Shown here: piece after piece, positions 37,667 to 47,294 of the stretch
Numbering within the stretch: the stretch's first letter is position 1
Layout of the letters: each line of letters opens with the position of its first letter
From: Roseateles_E sp005503085
Lineage (GTDB): Bacteria > Pseudomonadota > Gammaproteobacteria > Burkholderiales > Burkholderiaceae_C
Reading direction: 5' to 3'
Length of the DNA: 64,000 nt
NCBI RefSeq assembly: GCF_028462495.1
Contig: NZ_JAQOWX010000012.1
Span: 10,753-74,752, forward strand
The notes under the pieces: model-generated
Told to the model about the DNA's origin: nothing
Databases searched by the model: none
The model's input: the letters and a program-made list of their open reading frames with translations, nothing else
Position numbers and translations under genes: made by a program

Positions 37667-39895
37667 TCAACTGATTGAGACCGGTGCCAAACGCACCGCC
37701 ACACCGCTGAGCACGGCGTTGCCCGACAGCGGGTCGCGCAGCCCCTCGTCCAGCAGCGCATTCATATTGACGCCCGGCCGCTGCGCCGCCAGCGAGAGCC
37801 GGCTGCCGGCCAGGTCATGGCCCCAGCCATGCGGCAGGCTGACGACGCCGGGCCGCATCTCCGCGCTCAGTGCCACCCGCACCTGCAACTCGCCCGCCGC
37901 GCTGCTGAGCCGGGCCATGCCCGCCTCGCTGAGGCCGTAGCGTTTGGCATCGTCGGGATGGACCAGCAGGGTGCAGCGCTCCGGACCCTTGGCCAGTGTC
38001 GGCAGGTTGTGCATCCAGCTATTGCCCGAGCGCACATCGCGTCGCCCGATGAGCAGCAACTCGGGCACTGGTGCTTCGAGTGCCGCATCGACAGCGCCCA
38101 GATCGTCCAGCAGCAAAGGCGGCGCGAGCTCGATGCAACCCGAGGGTGTGCGCAGCAGCTCGGGGATGCGCGGCTGCAGCTCGCCCAGATCGATGCCGCC
38201 CGGCGCGGCGCGCACCTTGGCCAGGGTCAGGCCTTGCGGGTTCTTGCCGAAGCCGTCGCCATAGGGCCCGCTGCGCAGCGCCAGATCGACCAGGCGCTCC
38301 GGGCCGCGCCAGGGCGTCAGCGCTTGCAGCACGGCTGCCGCATGGGCGCCGGCCAGGCGCTGCACATCGGCCGCAATCGCGGCATCGTCGAGCGCCTGCA
38401 AATCGCCGCGCCAGTCGCGGCCTTCGATCATCGCCGTGAGACGCAGCAAGGTCTCCCATTCCTCGGGCTGGCCGGCCGGCTTGTCGAACACCGGGCCGGA
38501 GAAGCGCGCATGGTTGCGGTAGGAAAACTGCGGGAAGGCCAGGTCGTAATGCAGGTCCTCCAGCGGCGACAGCCCGGGCAAGATCACATCGGCATGGCGG
38601 CTGGTCTCGTTCAGATAGATGTCCAGGCTCAGCATGAAATCCAGGCTGTCGAGCGCGGCGGCCAGGCGCGGGCCGTTAGGCGCCGACAAGACCGGATTGG
38701 CCGCGATCGCAATGACGGCGCGCACCTGACCCTCGCCGGCGGTTTCGATTTCCTCGGCCAGCACGGTGATTGGCAGTTCGCCGAACACCTCGGGCGCGTC
38801 CGAGACCCGGCTGCGGCGCCGGCCGGTGCTGATGCCCTTGCCGCTGCCGGGCTGGCCCAGCGTGTTGGCGGCAAAGGCGGCCGCCTTCGGAAACATCGCA
38901 CCGCCGGGCGCGTCGAGCTGGCCGATCAGCACATTCAGCACATCGACCAGCCAGCTGTTGAGCGTGCCGAAGCGCTGGGTGCAGGTGCCGATGCGGCCAT
39001 AGACGGCAGCGCGCGGCGCCAGCGCCAGCTCGCGGGCCAGGCGGCGCTGGGTGGCGGCGTCAATGCCGCAGCCGGCGGCCATGCGTTCGGGCGGATAGTC
39101 CAGCAAGACCTGGCGCAGCGCGGCCAGGCCCTGGACATAGGGCGAGAGCCGGCCGAGCCGCAGCAGGCCCTCATCGAACATCGTGTGGGCTAGGCCCAGC
39201 AGCAGGAAGACATCGCCGCCGGGCAGGATCGCCAGATGCTCATCGGCCTGGGCCGCCGTCTCGCTGCGGCGCGGATCGACCACGACGATGCGGCCACCCC
39301 GCGCGCGCATGGCCTTGGCCTTGCCGCGGTAGTCGGGCACGGTCCACAGACTGCCGTTGCTGACCATGGGGTTGGCGCCCAGCATCAGCAGGTAGTCGCA
39401 GCGCTCGATATCGGGCACGGGAACCGACAGCCAGTGACCGAACATCAGGCCGCTGGACAGCTGCTTGGGCATCTGGTCCAGGGTCGAGGCCGAGAACACA
39501 TTGCGCGTGCCCAGGGCCTTGACCAGGCGCGGGAAGTAGCTCAAGAGGCTTATCTTGTGGGCGCTGGGGTTGCCGATCACGGCGGCCACCGCGTCGCGGC
39601 CGTGCGTGTCGAGTATTGGCAGCAGGCGGCGCTCGATCTCGGCGAAAGCCTCGTCCCAGCTGGCCTCGACGAACTCGCCGGCGCTGTTCTTGATCAGCGG
39701 CGTGCGCAGCCGATCGGGGTCTTCGTGCAGGTCTTTCAGCGACACGCCTTTGGGGCAGATATAGCCATGGCTGAAGACATCCTGCGCGGCGCCGCGAATG
39801 CTGATGACCTTGGCCCCCTCGGTCACGATCTCCAGCCCGCAGCAGGCCTCGCACAGAGGGCAGATGCGGTAGTGGCTTTGCTGCGGCTCGCTCAT
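37667..39895 (-). CDS. Molybdopterin-dependent oxidoreductase of the formate dehydrogenase/DMSO reductase family
   Basis: The 742-aa enzyme begins with a 4Fe-4S site, CPLCEACCG plus the downstream CPKG. Molybdopterin-binding blocks follow (VIGNPSAHKISLL, LMLGANPMVSNG, VVVDPRRSETAAQAD, HADVILPGLSPLE), and a C-terminal dinucleotide-binding domain carries LPHGWGHD. There is no twin-arginine signal, so it is cytoplasmic. The substrate cannot be read from the sequence; assimilatory and orphan members of this family look alike. The start at 39895 has GGAGAC upstream and puts the first Cys at residue 12. No accessory subunit is adjacent. Confidence 0.9.
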   Translation of the reverse strand: MSEPQQSHYRICPLCEACCGLEIVTEGAKVISIRGAAQDVFSHGYICPKGVSLKDLHEDPDRLRTPLIKNSAGEFVEASWDEAFAEIERRLLPILDTHGRDAVAAVIGNPSAHKISLLSYFPRLVKALGTRNVFSASTLDQMPKQLSSGLMFGHWLSVPVPDIERCDYLLMLGANPMVSNGSLWTVPDYRGKAKAMRARGGRIVVVDPRRSETAAQADEHLAILPGGDVFLLLGLAHTMFDEGLLRLGRLSPYVQGLAALRQVLLDYPPERMAAGCGIDAATQRRLARELALAPRAAVYGRIGTCTQRFGTLNSWLVDVLNVLIGQLDAPGGAMFPKAAAFAANTLGQPGSGKGISTGRRRSRVSDAPEVFGELPITVLAEEIETAGEGQVRAVIAIAANPVLSAPNGPRLAAALDSLDFMLSLDIYLNETSRHADVILPGLSPLEDLHYDLAFPQFSYRNHARFSGPVFDKPAGQPEEWETLLRLTAMIEGRDWRGDLQALDDAAIAADVQRLAGAHAAAVLQALTPWRGPERLVDLALRSGPYGDGFGKNPQGLTLAKVRAAPGGIDLGELQPRIPELLRTPSGCIELAPPLLLDDLGAVDAALEAPVPELLLIGRRDVRSGNSWMHNLPTLAKGPERCTLLVHPDDAKRYGLSEAGMARLSSAAGELQVRVALSAEMRPGVVSLPHGWGHDLAGSRLSLAAQRPGVNMNALLDEGLRDPLSGNAVLSGVAVRLAPVSIS

Positions 39896-40061
39896 GTTTT
39901 GTCTCCGGCTGGCTGGCGGGTTGATTGTGCGCGGCCGGCATTGAGGGGGGCGGTCATCTTGGTGACAGTGCGTGGCCAGGGTAAATGCCGCCCCGGCCGG
40001 TCTTGTGCGCAAGCCGGGGCGACGCGGAGAATCGAGCCAGGCAAATGGAGTGGCGGTCCCT

Positions 40062-41178
40062 ATGAAACGCTATGCATGGCTGATATCCCTGGCGCTGCTC
40101 TGCGCCTGTGGCGGCGGTGGTGGCAGTGGCGAGGGCAGTGCCGCCCCGCCGGTCGCTACCGCGCCGATTGAATGGCGGGCGGCTGCGTCGGCCGAGTGGC
40201 CTCACAGCGGCGCCGCTGCGGCGGGGCTGTCCGAGGCCCAGCTGGATCAGGCCTTCCAGGCCGGGCGCGAGCTGCCCGGGCTCTACGGAATGCTGCTGCT
40301 GCGCCGCGGCGCCCCTGGTGGGCGAGGCCTACTACAACGGCAAGGGCGCCGACGACCTGCTGCAGCTGCGCTCCGTCACCAAGACCGTGACGGCCACGCT
40401 GATCGGCATTGCGGTGGCCGAGGGGACGATTGCCAGCATCAATCAGCCCATTGCCGACTATCTGGCCGCCGACTACGGCGCCCTGCTGGCCAACAAGCCG
40501 GGCCTGCGCATCCGCGACTTGCTGACCATGACTGCCGGGCTGCGCTGGGACGAAAGCACGGCGGCCGGCTACAACGACTGGGTGCTTTCGCCCGACCCGA
40601 CCCGCTATGTCTTGCAGCGCGAAGCGGTCGATGCTCCCGGCCAGCGCTTTTCCTACAACTCAGGCACCAGCCATCTGCTGTCGGTGATTCTCAGCAAGGC
40701 CGCCGGCGTCAGCACCGAGCAATACGCGGCGCAAAAGCTGTTCGCGCCACTGGGCATCGCACGTTGGGGATGGGCCAGGCTGGCTGACGGCTACCATAAC
40801 GGCGCGGCCGATCTGCAGCTGCGCGCCCGCGACCTGGCGAAACTGGCCCTGCTGTGGCAGCAGGGCGGTCGCTGGCAACAGCAGCAGCTGGTGCCCGCCG
40901 ACTGGATGGCTGCGGCGGGCCGGTCGCAGATCTCGCGCAGCAATCCGCTCGGTGGCCTGGCGATCACGGACTATGGCTATCTGTGGTGGCTGGGGCAGCA
41001 GGGCGGGCAGGCCTTCCAGCTGGCCTGGGGCTATGGCGGTCAGTTCGTGCTGACCCTGCCGGGCCGGGACTTCAGCGTGGTGATGCTGAACCAGCACAAC
41101 GTTGCCCAGGCGCCGCAGCAGGAGAGCCGGAGCATGGGTTTGCTGGTGCAGAACGTGCTGCCGGCCTTGCTGCCTTAG
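40062..41178 (+). pseudogene. Serine hydrolase (class C beta-lactamase/esterase family) lipoprotein, frameshifted
   Basis: This is a penicillin-binding-protein-like hydrolase anchored through Cys16 (LLCACGGGGG). The SxxK site is SVTK, the YxN site is YNSG, and GYGGQF stands where the third box (HTG/KTG) is expected. The first part reads in one frame up to LLLRRGA at about 40312. The rest, beginning LVGEAYYNGKGADDLLQLRS, continues in another frame. Removing one C from the CCCC run at 40312-40315 restores 372 codons and the sequence RRGALVGEAYYNG. It is either a recent frameshift or a base error in the assembly. It stands alone and is divergent from the oxidoreductase gene. Confidence 0.82.
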
Positions 41179-41305
41179 GGGCTGCTGGTCGGTGCCGGCG
41201 GCTGCCGACGCTTCATGCCCTCTTCATCGAGTGCGCAAGCCGCTGGGGTTCGAGAACTCGGCGTCCTGTACGCTGTCGACGAGCACCTGTTTGGGGTGCA
41301 GCGAC

Positions 41306-42238
41306 TCATGGTGCCGGGTGTTGTCCGGGCGCTGCGGGCTTGAGCTCGCGCGGCGACAGGCCATAGCTGCGCCGGAAGGCGGTCGCGAAATTGGCCGGAT
41401 TGTCGTAGCCGGCCAGGGCGGCAGCGTCGATGACGCGGGCGCCGCGCAGCAGCGCCGCATGGGCGCGCTCCATCTTCAGCCGGCGCAGGTACTGGCCGAT
41501 GCTCTGGCCGTGGCGCTCGCGGAAGGCGCGCTGCAGCGAGGTGGTGTTGGTCGCCAGATGTCCCGCCATGCGCGCCAGCGTCCAGTCATCCGCCGAGCCC
41601 GCATGCAGCAACCCGGTGAGGGCCTCGACTCGCTGCGCCTGAGGATTCGCATGGACCGCGTACCCTCCGTTGAGCGCCGGCAGGGCCTCGCGGATCAGCT
41701 GCAACGCCAGGGCCTCGCGCTGCAACCTCTGGAATGGCTGTGAGGGCTGGCAATGCGCCATCAGCAGACGGCCCAGCGTGCTTGCGCGCCGGCCATCGGG
41801 CAACTGGGCCAGAGCGCCATGGCGCTGGCAGAAGGACTCGACCTGCCGGAAGCCTGGCAACTGATCCAGGCCGCCCTCGGCAAACCAGCGCGGTCCGATG
41901 TCCAGCACCAGTTGCTGCAGCGGGCCGCTGCGTGCGATGCGTCGCCGCAGGCGTACCGGCTCGCGCAGGGACAGCAGCACGCATTGCGGGCGATCACCTG
42001 TCAGCCGTTGCTCGAAGCCCGCGCTGGCGATCTCCATCTGCCCCTGCAGCATCACGATCAGCTTGAGCCCGGGCTCGATCAGCGAAGTCTGGTCCGTGGC
42101 CCGCAGCACCTGCAGCTGCGCACCGTGCAGGGCGAGGCTGCCGCGTAGCTCCTCCTGCAGGAAATGGCCGCGCAGCGACAGGTCCTGCTCGGCGGGGATG
42201 GGGATGCGGATGTCGTGGTCGGGCGTTTCGCAAAGCAT
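41306..42238 (-). CDS. AraC family regulator, PchR-like
   Basis: The product is about 310 aa. Its C-terminal double helix-turn-helix includes HLATNTTSLQRAFRERHGQ and GYDNPANFATAFRRSYGLSP, and its N-terminal ligand domain begins DHDIRIPIPAEQ. AraC regulators of this shape (PchR, AlcR) sense a ferric siderophore and activate uptake genes. It is divergent from a TonB receptor with a Fur-box-like site between them, which fits that role. I place the start at the ATG at 42238. A TTG at 42271 would add 11 residues, and neither has a convincing ribosome binding site. Confidence 0.88.
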   Translation of the reverse strand: MLCETPDHDIRIPIPAEQDLSLRGHFLQEELRGSLALHGAQLQVLRATDQTSLIEPGLKLIVMLQGQMEIASAGFEQRLTGDRPQCVLLSLREPVRLRRRIARSGPLQQLVLDIGPRWFAEGGLDQLPGFRQVESFCQRHGALAQLPDGRRASTLGRLLMAHCQPSQPFQRLQREALALQLIREALPALNGGYAVHANPQAQRVEALTGLLHAGSADDWTLARMAGHLATNTTSLQRAFRERHGQSIGQYLRRLKMERAHAALLRGARVIDAAALAGYDNPANFATAFRRSYGLSPRELKPAAPGQHPAP

Positions 42239-42278
42239 TTGTTGCGCGCCGCAAAGGACGGGCTGCGGCAATAAAAAG

Positions 42279-42297
42279 ATAATGAATGATAACGATT
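42279..42297. promoter_or_regulatory. Fur-box-like site between the AraC regulator and TonB receptor genes
   Basis: The AT-rich stretch GATAATGAATGATAACGAT resembles the Fur consensus of GATAAT-type hexamer repeats. It is unusually A+T-rich for this genome. It lies 47-65 bases before the receptor start and about 40 before the regulator start. Iron-dependent repression of both directions is inferred. Confidence 0.65.
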
Positions 42298-42344
42298 CCT
42301 ATTTATAAGTCTGCCGTGCCGCAGCCATCACCGCCCATCCGACC

Positions 42345-44315
42345 ATGAAACGCTTGCCCCCCTTTCGCCTGAATCTGCTGCTGAGCCTGCTGCCCCTGTG
42401 CGGGCTGGTCCACGCCGAGGCAGAGCGTAACCAGCTGCCCGTCGTCAAGGTCAGCGCCCGCACCTCGACGCAGGACGACACCGTCAATCGCGCGCAGCTG
42501 GAGCAGCGCCAGGCACGCGACCTGAGTGACATCTACCGCGCCGATGCCGAGATCTCGGTCGGCGGCGGTGGCAGCGCCTTTGCGCAGAAGGTCTATATCC
42601 GTGGCATGGAGGAGTCGATGCTGAGCCTGAGCATCGACGGCGCCCAGCAGAACGGCAAGGTCTATCACCACCAGACCGCGCTGGTGATCGACCCGCAGCT
42701 GATCCGCGCGATCGAGGTCGAGAAGGGCACGGCCGCCGCCAGCGCCGGCCCCGGCGCCCTGGGCGGCGCGATCCGCCTCTACACGGTCGATGCGACCGAT
42801 CTGCTGCGGCCGGGCCAGTCATGGGGCGCCAGCGGCAGCGCCGGCGCCTTCAGCAACAAGGGCTGGCGCGGCAGCCTGAATGCCTATGGCCAGACCGAGG
42901 AGCTCGACCTGCTGGTGGCCGCCAGCCGGGTCACGACCGAGGACTATCGCGACGGCCAGGGCCAGACCGTCGCGGATTCGGCCAGCAAGCGCGAGCACTA
43001 CCTGGCCAAGCTGGGTCTGGCCCTCGGGGCCGACCGGCGCCTGGTGGCGAGTTGGCAGCGCAGCGTCGACGATGGGGTGCGCAATGCCCGCGCCAATATG
43101 GTGGGCTTCGCGCATCCGGTGGTGCCCAACGACCCGATTCCGCAGCAACTGGCGCGTGATACCGCCTCGCTGCGCTACGAGGCGGGTGACTGGCTGGGGC
43201 TGGGCGCGCTGGAGGCCCAGCTCTACCGCACCGAGGTGGCTACCGACCGCACGACCAAGGCCGGCCGCAACTACGGCGAGCGGCTGGACACCCAGGGCTT
43301 CGACCTGGGGCTGAAGCGCGCCTTGGGGCGCCATGAACTGAAGTACGGCCTCAACTGGCGCAGCGACGCGTCGGCCGCGCTCAAGATCCAGAACCGCTTC
43401 AACAACACCGGCAGCGGCCGCGAGCGCTCGCGCGTGGCGGGCGCCTATGTCGAGGGCTCGCTGGACCTGGGACGGGTCGATGTGTCGGCCGGTGTGCGCT
43501 ATGACGACTACGGCTACAGCGACAACCATGGCCAGCAGTTCGCCAGCCGGGGGCTGAGCCCGAGCGCCTCGCTGCGCTGGCAGGTGCTGGACGGCTTGCT
43601 GCTGAAGGCCGGGCATGCACGCGCCCTGCGCGGTGTCGGCTTGAAGGAGGCCTTCATGCTCGACATCGCGCAGTGGAAAAACGTTGCCGAGATCGATCCC
43701 GAGCGTGCCAGCAACAGCGAGATCGGCTTCGAGTTCGGCGCTGCGGGGCTGCTGCTGAGCGGCAATGTCTATCGCCAGAAGATCGAGAACTTCATCACCA
43801 GCCTGGCCTGCGAGTTGCGGGTCGGCTGCCGCGACAACGCCGGCACCGCTCGCGTCGACGGCTATGAGCTGGCGCTGAGCTATCGGCGCGGCGACTGGAG
43901 CGGCCGCATGGCGGTGGCCGAAGCCCGGCCGGAGCTGGCGGGGCGGGCGCTCGGCGATGGCGACCTGGGCCTGGGCGTCAGCACCGGCCGCACCTGGACT
44001 GCGGCGCTGAGCTACCGCCTGCCGAAGCTGGGCCTGGAGCTGGGATGGCAGGGCCGTAAGGTGGAGTCCCTGCGCTACCAGCCTGTGGGCTCGGTGGACC
44101 CGGCCAGCAAGCCCGGCCATGCCGTGCACGACCTGCAGCTGGGCTGGCTGCCGCTGGAAGATGATCGGCTGCGCGTGAACTTCGCGGTGCGCAATCTGTT
44201 CGACAAGCAGTACTTCGACCAGGCGACCTATGCCTACAACGGCTGGCAGGGCAAGGTGCTGGGCTATGCCGAGCCGGGGCGCGATCTGCGCATCGAACTG
44301 AACTGGCGCTACTGA
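42345..44315 (+). CDS. TonB-dependent outer-membrane receptor for an iron chelate
   Basis: This 656-aa receptor has a signal peptide (about 1-24, ending VHAEAE), a plug domain (about 30-150) and a 22-strand barrel ending in Trp-Arg-Tyr. The plug includes AFAQKVYIRGMEESMLSLSI and VEKGTAAASAGPGALGGAIR. The barrel has NLFDKQYFDQATYAYNG near its end. I do not see the FRAP and NPNL boxes of heme receptors, so a siderophore or other ferric ligand is more likely. It heads a five-gene run with binding protein, permease, ATPase and a DUF2218 protein. The next gene begins two bases after its stop. Confidence 0.93.
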   Translation: MKRLPPFRLNLLLSLLPLCGLVHAEAERNQLPVVKVSARTSTQDDTVNRAQLEQRQARDLSDIYRADAEISVGGGGSAFAQKVYIRGMEESMLSLSIDGAQQNGKVYHHQTALVIDPQLIRAIEVEKGTAAASAGPGALGGAIRLYTVDATDLLRPGQSWGASGSAGAFSNKGWRGSLNAYGQTEELDLLVAASRVTTEDYRDGQGQTVADSASKREHYLAKLGLALGADRRLVASWQRSVDDGVRNARANMVGFAHPVVPNDPIPQQLARDTASLRYEAGDWLGLGALEAQLYRTEVATDRTTKAGRNYGERLDTQGFDLGLKRALGRHELKYGLNWRSDASAALKIQNRFNNTGSGRERSRVAGAYVEGSLDLGRVDVSAGVRYDDYGYSDNHGQQFASRGLSPSASLRWQVLDGLLLKAGHARALRGVGLKEAFMLDIAQWKNVAEIDPERASNSEIGFEFGAAGLLLSGNVYRQKIENFITSLACELRVGCRDNAGTARVDGYELALSYRRGDWSGRMAVAEARPELAGRALGDGDLGLGVSTGRTWTAALSYRLPKLGLELGWQGRKVESLRYQPVGSVDPASKPGHAVHDLQLGWLPLEDDRLRVNFAVRNLFDKQYFDQATYAYNGWQGKVLGYAEPGRDLRIELNWRY

Positions 44316-44317
44316 GC

Positions 44318-45442
44318 ATGCGGGCCATCTTGCGAGCTTTCGTGCGGGCTGCGGCCCTGCTCCTGTCGCTCACCGTCGCGTCGGCGCAGGGCGCCACCAC
44401 CGTGGTCGATCTGGCGGGCCGCAGCGTGAGCCTGCCGGACAAGGTCGAGCGCATCATCCTGGGCGAGGGGCGCATGCTGTCGGCGCTGGCGATCCTGGAG
44501 GGCAGCACGCTGCCCGGGCGGGTGGTCGGGATGCTGGAGGATTTCGAGCGCCTGGATCCGGCCGGTTACGAGCTCTACCGCCAGCGCTTCCCGGCGCTGC
44601 AGCGCGTGGTGCGGCTGGGGCGCGGCGGGGCCAGCTTCAGTGTCGAGGAGGCCATTGCCCTGAAGCCGGATCTGGCGATCTTCAGCCTGCGCGGCCATGG
44701 CCCCGATGTCAACGATGCGGCGACCCTGGCGCGGCTGCAGGCCGCAGGCATCAGCGTGGTCTATGTGGACTTCACCAAGAACCCGCTGGAGGACACGGCG
44801 CGCAGCATCAAGCTGCTGGGCCGCGTGCTCGGCCGCGAGGCCGAGGCGGCCGCCTATCTGGCATGGCATCGCCAGGAGATGGACAAGGTGCGCAGCCGCA
44901 TCGCGCGGGTCAAGCAGCGTCCCACGGTGTTCCTCGACAGCCGGGTCGGGCTGGCGGCCGGCTGCTGCGAGACGCTGACGCACGGCATGATGGGTCTGTT
45001 CATCGAGGCCGCCGGCGGGCGCAATATCGCCGCCGATCTGGTGCCGGGCGTGCATGGAACGGTCTCGCTGGAGTGGCTGCTGACGCGGCAGCCCGAGGTC
45101 TATATCGGCACCGCCATCGGCAATCCGGCCTCGGTGGCAAGGGGCGCGCCGACCATCGCACTGGGCGCCGGCATCGAGCCCGACGTGGCCGCCGAGAGCC
45201 TGCTGCGCAGCCTGCGCCGGCCCGGCATTGCCCAGCTGCAGGCGGTGCGCTCGGGGCGTGCCCATGCGGTCTGGCATCACTTCAATTACCTGGCCAGCAA
45301 CCCAGCGGCGCTGCAGGCGGTGGCCAAGTGGCTGCATCCGGCCCTGTTCGCCGACATCGATCCGCAGGCGACCCTGGCCGACTACTACCGCCGCTTCCAG
45401 CCGATCACGCTGACCGGCACCTACTGGACCTCGCCGCGATGA
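44318..45442 (+). CDS. Periplasmic binding protein of an iron-chelate ABC transporter (FecB/BtuF-like)
   Basis: This 374-aa class III binding protein has a signal peptide cleaved near Ala-Gln-Gly (residues 24-26). A first lobe follows (VVDLAGRSVSLPDKVERIIL), then a linking helix and a second lobe ending in the family's HAVWHHFNYLASNPAALQAV. It delivers the chelate from the TonB receptor to the permease. The GCCET pair of cysteines near residue 210 could form a disulfide or bind a ligand, and I do not know this from the family. The stop overlaps the permease start (ATGA, 45439-45442). Confidence 0.88.
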   Translation: MRAILRAFVRAAALLLSLTVASAQGATTVVDLAGRSVSLPDKVERIILGEGRMLSALAILEGSTLPGRVVGMLEDFERLDPAGYELYRQRFPALQRVVRLGRGGASFSVEEAIALKPDLAIFSLRGHGPDVNDAATLARLQAAGISVVYVDFTKNPLEDTARSIKLLGRVLGREAEAAAYLAWHRQEMDKVRSRIARVKQRPTVFLDSRVGLAAGCCETLTHGMMGLFIEAAGGRNIAADLVPGVHGTVSLEWLLTRQPEVYIGTAIGNPASVARGAPTIALGAGIEPDVAAESLLRSLRRPGIAQLQAVRSGRAHAVWHHFNYLASNPAALQAVAKWLHPALFADIDPQATLADYYRRFQPITLTGTYWTSPR

Positions 45443-46494
45443 GTGCGCCGGCCACGCTGGGGCCGCTGGCCCGCCAGTACCGCCGCCAGAACCGTCGGCG
45501 CCTGCTGCTGATCGCGCTGTTGCTGGCCGGGCTGGTCTTCAGCCTGTGCGCCGACATCGCCACCGGCCCGTCAGGCCTGGGTTTTCTTCAGGTGCTGCGC
45601 GGCCTTTGGTGGCCCGAGACGCTGTCACTGGGCGAGCGGGTCATCGTCTTCGATGTGCGCCTGCCCTATGCGCTGATGGCACTGGCGGTCGGTGGCGCGC
45701 TGGGCCTGGGCGGGGCGCAGATGCAGACGGTGCTGAACAATCCGCTGGCCAGTCCCTTCACCCTGGGGCTGGCCGCTGCGGCGACCCTGGGCGCGGCCAT
45801 CGGCATCGTGCTGCAGCCGCAGTTGCCGGGGCTGCCGACCCTGGCTACCGTGCCGCTGCTGGCCTTTGCCTGCGCGCTGCTGGTCACCACGCTGACCTTG
45901 CTGCTGGCGCGCTGGCATGGCGGTGGCGGCCAGACCCTGGTGCTGTTCGGCATCGCGATGCTGTTCGCGCTGGAGGCCCTGGTCTGGCTGATGCAGTTCC
46001 TGGCCGACGCCAATACCCTGGATCAACTGGTGTTCTGGTCGATGGGCAGCCTGAACCGGGCCGACTGGTGGCATGTGGGCATGGTCGGTGCGGCGGCGCT
46101 GCTGGGGCTGGCCAGCGCGATGCGGCATGCCTGGGCCCTGACCCTGCTGCGCGGCGGCGAGGCCCAGGCAGCCAGCCTGGGCGTGCAGGTGGAGGCCTTG
46201 CGCTGGCGGGTGATGGTCGAGGTCAGCCTGCTGAGCGCGCTGGCCCTGTGTTTCGTTGGCACGATAGGCTTCGTCGGTCTGGTGGGCCCGCACATAGCGC
46301 GGCTGCTGGTCGGCGAGCAGCATCGCTTCCTGCTGCCGGCCAGCATGCTGGCCGGCGCGCTGATGCTGTCGCTGGCCTCGATCGCCAGCAAGGCCATCGT
46401 GCCCGGCCTGGTGATCCCTATCGGCATCGTCACCGCCCTAGTCGGCGTGCCGGTGTTCATGGCGCTGCTGCTGCGCCAGCGGAGGTCCGCATGA
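45439..46494 (+). CDS. FecCD-type permease of an iron-chelate ABC transporter
   Basis: The 351-aa permease has about nine to ten transmembrane helices. It carries FecCD family blocks RLPYALMALAVGGALGLGGA, NNPLASPFTLGLAAAA, VFWSMGSLNRADW, and FVGTIGFVGLVGPHIARLL, the last the contact loop for the ATPase. The stop overlaps the ATPase start (ATGA, 46491-46494). A single permease gene suggests a homodimer. Confidence 0.93.
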   Translation: MSAPATLGPLARQYRRQNRRRLLLIALLLAGLVFSLCADIATGPSGLGFLQVLRGLWWPETLSLGERVIVFDVRLPYALMALAVGGALGLGGAQMQTVLNNPLASPFTLGLAAAATLGAAIGIVLQPQLPGLPTLATVPLLAFACALLVTTLTLLLARWHGGGGQTLVLFGIAMLFALEALVWLMQFLADANTLDQLVFWSMGSLNRADWWHVGMVGAAALLGLASAMRHAWALTLLRGGEAQAASLGVQVEALRWRVMVEVSLLSALALCFVGTIGFVGLVGPHIARLLVGEQHRFLLPASMLAGALMLSLASIASKAIVPGLVIPIGIVTALVGVPVFMALLLRQRRSA

Positions 46495-47291
46495 GCCTGC
46501 AGGTGCAAGCGCTGGAGGTGCGGCGCGGCGCGCGCCGCGTCATCGCCGGGCTGGATGCCGGCCCGCTGGAAGCCGGCACCTTGACCGCCGTCGTCGGCCC
46601 TAACGGCGCGGGCAAATCGACGCTGATCCATGCGCTGGCCGGCTTGCTGCCCGCGCAGGGCAGGGTCGAGCTGGATGGCCAGGCCCTGGGTTCGCTGGCG
46701 CCGCTGCGGCGCAGCCGTCTGATCGGGCTGCTGCCGCAGCTCCTGCCCCAGGAAACCGGCCTGGCGGCCTACGAGCTGCTGCTGGGCGGCGTGCTGGCCA
46801 GCGGCGTGGGGCGCGCCGAGGCCGAGGCGCGCATCGAGGAGGTGCTGGATCGGCTGACCCTGAGGCCCCTGGCGATGGCGCGGCTGGACACGCTGTCCGG
46901 CGGGCAGCGTCAGATGATGGCGCTGGCCCAGGTACTGGCGCGCCGGCCGCGGCTGATGCTGCTGGACGAGCCGACCAGCGCGCTCGACCTGTTCTGGCAG
47001 CTGGCGGTGCTGGAGGCGGTGCGCGAGGACGCGCGCCGCCGCGGCGTCATCGTGCTGCTGGCGCTGCACGACTTGGAGCTGGCGCTGCGGCATTGCGACC
47101 ATGTGCTGGTGCTGGCCGCCGGCACCCGGGTGGCGTATGGCGAGCCGGGCCGGGTGCTGACGCCGGCGCTGCTGGCCCAGGTCTATGGCATCGACGCCCG
47201 GGTCGAGCCCTGCTCGCGCGGCCGGCCGCGTCTGCTGGTTGACGGCCTGCTGCGTCCCCCGATTCCCTGCAACGAAGTCCACCCTGTCTAG
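46491..47291 (+). CDS. ATP-binding protein of the iron-chelate ABC transporter
   Basis: The 266-aa ATPase has Walker A GPNGAGKST, the Q-loop region LPQLLPQE, signature LSGGQRQMMALAQVLA, Walker B RLMLLDEPTSALD and switch His in LALHDLELAL. It belongs to the FepC/FhuC group. The C-terminal tail (YGIDARVEPCSRGRPRLLVD) is common to that group. It powers uptake with the overlapping upstream permease. Confidence 0.94.
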   Translation: MSLQVQALEVRRGARRVIAGLDAGPLEAGTLTAVVGPNGAGKSTLIHALAGLLPAQGRVELDGQALGSLAPLRRSRLIGLLPQLLPQETGLAAYELLLGGVLASGVGRAEAEARIEEVLDRLTLRPLAMARLDTLSGGQRQMMALAQVLARRPRLMLLDEPTSALDLFWQLAVLEAVREDARRRGVIVLLALHDLELALRHCDHVLVLAAGTRVAYGEPGRVLTPALLAQVYGIDARVEPCSRGRPRLLVDGLLRPPIPCNEVHPV

Positions 47292-47294
47292 CCC

